This document shows, piece after piece, positions 61,681 through 64,000 of a stretch of DNA of 64,000 nt (position 1 is its first letter; each line of letters begins with the position of its first letter). Position numbers and translations under genes: made by a program. The notes under the pieces are model-generated. The model had not been told where the DNA came from. It ran no database searches and saw only the letters and a program-made list of their open reading frames with translations. Source of the stretch: Marsupella aquatica (lineage: Eukaryota; Marchantiophyta); assembly GCA_973895155.1 (NCBI GenBank), contig OZ316897.1, positions 10,540,001 to 10,604,000 of the forward strand, written 5' to 3'.

Positions 61681-62460
61681 TGGCCAATGACATTCATGCA
61701 CATGCGAACCGAGGCCAACGCCTACTCCTTTGCCCACCGCAAAAATGGGCCCTCATTACAACTTGAAGTTGAACGGAGTTTATTTGAGTACAAGAGAAGT
61801 TCTGAAAGCAAATGCACTCTCAGGTCAAATTTTCAGGTCCTTCGAGCAGAAAATTACTGAGTATGTCATCGATCCGTTGGTTTTACAACTTCTCTCATAC
61901 TCAAATAAACTCTGTTCAACTTCAAGTAGCGCAGCTGCTACGGCCAATGACATTCATGCGCATGCAAACCGAGGCCAACGCTTACTCCTTTGCCCACCCC
62001 AAAAATGGGCACTCATTACAACTTGAAGTTGAACAGAGTTTATTTCATTATGAGAAGGTTTATGGAAGCAATGGCACTCTCAAGTCAAATTTTCAGTTCA
62101 TTCGACCAGAAAATTACTGAGTATGTCGTCGATCCAATGCTTTCACAAATTGTCTCATAGTCAAATAAACTCTGCTCAACTTCAAGTAGCGCAGCTGCTA
62201 CGGCCAATGACATTCATTTGCATGGGAACCGAGGCCAACGCCTCTACATTTGCCTACCCCCAAAATGGGCCCTGATTTCAACTTGAAGTTGAATAGAGTT
62301 TTTTTTCATTATGAGAAGGTTTATTCAAGCAACGGCACTCTCAGGTCAAATTTTCAGGTCCTCCCGACTTTATTATTATTGAATATGTCGGTGCTCCGTT
62401 GCGCGAATAAATCTTTTGATAGTGAAATGAACTGACCAATTACTGGAGTACGGCTGCTAC
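61678..62460. repeat. 260-bp satellite-like tandem array with internal palindromes
   Basis: Marker text CTAYGGCCAATGACATTC starts at 61678, 61938 and 62198, and a diverged copy starts at 62457, so the period is 260, 260 and 259 bp. Each unit contains inverted arms: 61761-61790 is complementary to 61898-61927 at 29 of 30 positions (ACTTGAAGTTGAACGGAG...), with a loop of about 107 bp. The second unit repeats this at 62021-62050 and 62158-62187. Confidence 0.92.
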
Positions 62461-62494
62461 GGCCTATGGCATTAATTTGCACAATTTCATGTTT

Positions 62495-62755
62495 ATATCC
62501 TCTCCTTTCCGAATTCCAATTCGAGCTTGGACATCCTCTCGTCAGCTGGTCTCCCCCATTTCAGCTGCTCTTCACGTGAACCGAGATGGCAGCCTCTGGA
62601 ATCCTCAAACCTATTTCATTTCAATGCATCATTCATAGTGTTTGAGGAATCCAAAGGCGTTGCCTTTGGTTCGCGTGAAGAGCAGCTGAAAGGGTAGAGA
62701 CCAGCTGACGAGAGGATGTCCAAGCTCGAATTGGAATTCAAAAAGGAGAGGATAT
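62495..62755. repeat. Large foldback hairpin, ~115-bp arms
   Basis: The left arm (from ATATCCTCTCC at 62495 to CCTCAAAC near 62611) is the reverse complement of the right arm (from GTTTGAGG near 62639 to GGAGAGGATAT ending at 62755), with a few mismatches and a loop of about 28 bp. It contains no gene. It resembles a foldback or MITE-type element; a clear target duplication was not found. Confidence 0.9.
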
Positions 62756-62847
62756 AATTGGGTGAACTTGACAAGCTTCTCGACCAATACTGACAGTGTA
62801 TGATTGCATTCCATGGATAATTACATGATCATGTAGTGTAGTCCCTA

Positions 62848-63056
62848 AACTTGCAATTGGTGACAAGTGTGGGGAAAATAGATGTCATGAGAGTCAATAG
62901 CACTGTGGACTCAGGTACTGATCCTTCTCTGAAATCATTTTTGAAAGTGATTATTCGCAATGGTTTCGACAATAAGTTGAGAATGATTTTGTAGAAGGAT
63001 GGGTACCTAAGTCCGATGTGTTCCCGTCTTTCATCATAATTTCCGCTATTGCTGTC
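62848..63056. repeat. Block P, second copy
   Basis: A diverged copy of 61430-61680 with the same order of landmarks (TGGTGACAAGTGTGGGG, TGGACTCAGGTACTGATCC, CCGCTATTGCTG). After it the sequence is unique to about 63590. Confidence 0.8.
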
Positions 63057-63589
63057 TGTACATAGTCAGCATATTGTGGGTCTATAATCCTCATACCTAT
63101 TAATAATCATTCGAATAGTCAAATGGTTGTACTCTACGAAAGGAAGTACTTGTCTGTGTTATTCAATCTTGGGGCTCTGTTGCTTTCACATATATTTTCA
63201 TAGTGACAAAGTTAGATGTTTTTAGCGACTTGAAATTGGTGACTCTATTTTGCGTCTGCATATCAATTCGGTGACCGATCTTGCGGAATTCCTCTGACCC
63301 TGTCTGATCATCATCATGACATTGCTCTCCTTGGCCACCAATTGCTCGTACAATGAATTAATGTCATAGTAGCCGTACTCCATTAATTGGTTTCACGACC
63401 AGGTACTGAAAACAATTGCTAACATTTTTTCCAATTCTACTCACGCCTAGTTTATACCGTATAGACTACAGCGTACCATGGATAAGTGTACCATGGAGAA
63501 GTGCAGACGAAGTGAGAAAGGCTGTTCCTGCCTTGAGTATATCCATGTCTGAAAAAGAACAAACCTAAGGAAATATTTAATTAAGTTTT

Positions 63590-63690
63590 TTGGGAGCATT
63601 GCGTAAGATATAAACGGGTGAGCTTGAGAAGTTTCTCGACCATTAGTGAGTGTGTAACTGCAGGGTGATCATGTAGTCCCTCGGTAATAT
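63590..63690. repeat. Block Q, copy of 62750-62850
   Basis: Shared landmarks are GGGTGARCTTGA, TTCTCGACCA and GATCATGTAGT. It shows that the repeat blocks are arranged in a longer, imperfect higher-order pattern. Confidence 0.7.
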
Positions 63691-63719
63691 GGAAAATTCA
63701 TTTGTAACACCATGTTGCA

Positions 63720-64000
63720 CAGGACTTGCCAACTCCTTCACCCATCCCCAAAATGGGCCCTCATTACAACTTCAAGTTGAACGGGGTTTATTTGATTATG
63801 AGAAGGTCTTTCAAAGTACCTGCATTCTCAGTTCAAATTTTCTGGTCATCCCGACCAGAAAATTACTGATTATGTGGCCGATGTGTTCATTTCACAACTT
63901 CTCTCGTACTCAAATAAACTCTGCCCAACTTCAAGTAGTGCAGCTGCTACAGTCAACGACATTCACCCACCCCAAAAATGGGCCCTCATTACAACTTGAA
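63720..64000. repeat. Further 260-bp array unit, running off the window
   Basis: CCAAAATGGGCCCTCATTAC, the ACTTCAAGTTGAACGGGG arm and the inverted CTCAAATAAACTCTGCCC arm reappear here, and the next unit begins before the window ends. The array therefore continues beyond position 64000. Confidence 0.88.

Overview
The window is nuclear DNA from a land plant. The supporting evidence is a CRINKLY4-type receptor kinase, plant DTX-type MATE transporters, a plant mitochondrial biotin synthase, NLR-type leucine-rich-repeat relics, a copia primer-binding site complementary to plant initiator tRNA-Met, telomere-type TTTAGGG/AAACCCTAA motifs and many GT-AG introns. The LRR style (LPDSFGN, ITGTLP) and an intron-containing CR4-type kinase suggest a seedless plant such as a bryophyte, but this is inference and I cannot name the species. 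No prokaryotic, plasmid or phage content was seen.

Layout. 1-1650: decayed NLR LRR coding sequence with a 100-bp tandem duplication. 4056-10123 (+): a six-exon receptor-like kinase. 11832-16335 and 19442-24666 (-): two intact seven-exon MATE genes, formed by tandem duplication of a roughly 6-7 kb block that includes both flanks. A 47-bp minisatellite and a SINE lie between the copies, and a 157-bp MITE sits only in the second copy. 25.8-30.8 kb: AT-rich intergenic DNA full of small repeats and a foldback. 31912-33165 (+): intronless biotin synthase, bracketed by LRR relics and followed by a remnant of a second biotin synthase 3' end. 34853-37216 (-): three-exon TVP38/TMEM64 (VTT) membrane protein, then another probable LRR relic on the minus strand. 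38.7-46.4 kb: mostly non-coding, with an inverted repeat, a 208-bp tandem duplication and a second SINE. 47086-50169 (+): seven-exon mitochondrial thiamine diphosphate carrier. 53055-56416 (-): seven-exon GET3/ASNA1 ATPase. 57.6-58.5 kb: copia PBS and LTR-like sequence. 58.6-59.4 kb: an extreme G-rich, then purine-rich, then T-rich tract. 60058-60922: an unrecognised interrupted reading frame. 61.4 kb to the end: a 260-bp satellite-like array whose units are internally palindromic, with a large foldback hairpin and longer nested repeats.

The six exon-intron models were built by hand. In each, the summed exon lengths are divisible by three and the protein runs without stops, which supports them strongly. 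The genes look like unrelated housekeeping, transport and signalling loci rather than a pathway cluster. The accessory content (NLR relics, tandem transporter duplication, SINEs, MITE, satellite) is the most informative part. I saw no obviously new multi-gene system. The best candidates for undescribed biology are the CR4-type kinase with a non-crinkly ectodomain, the interrupted protein-coding relic at 60 kb, and the palindromic 260-bp array beside it.
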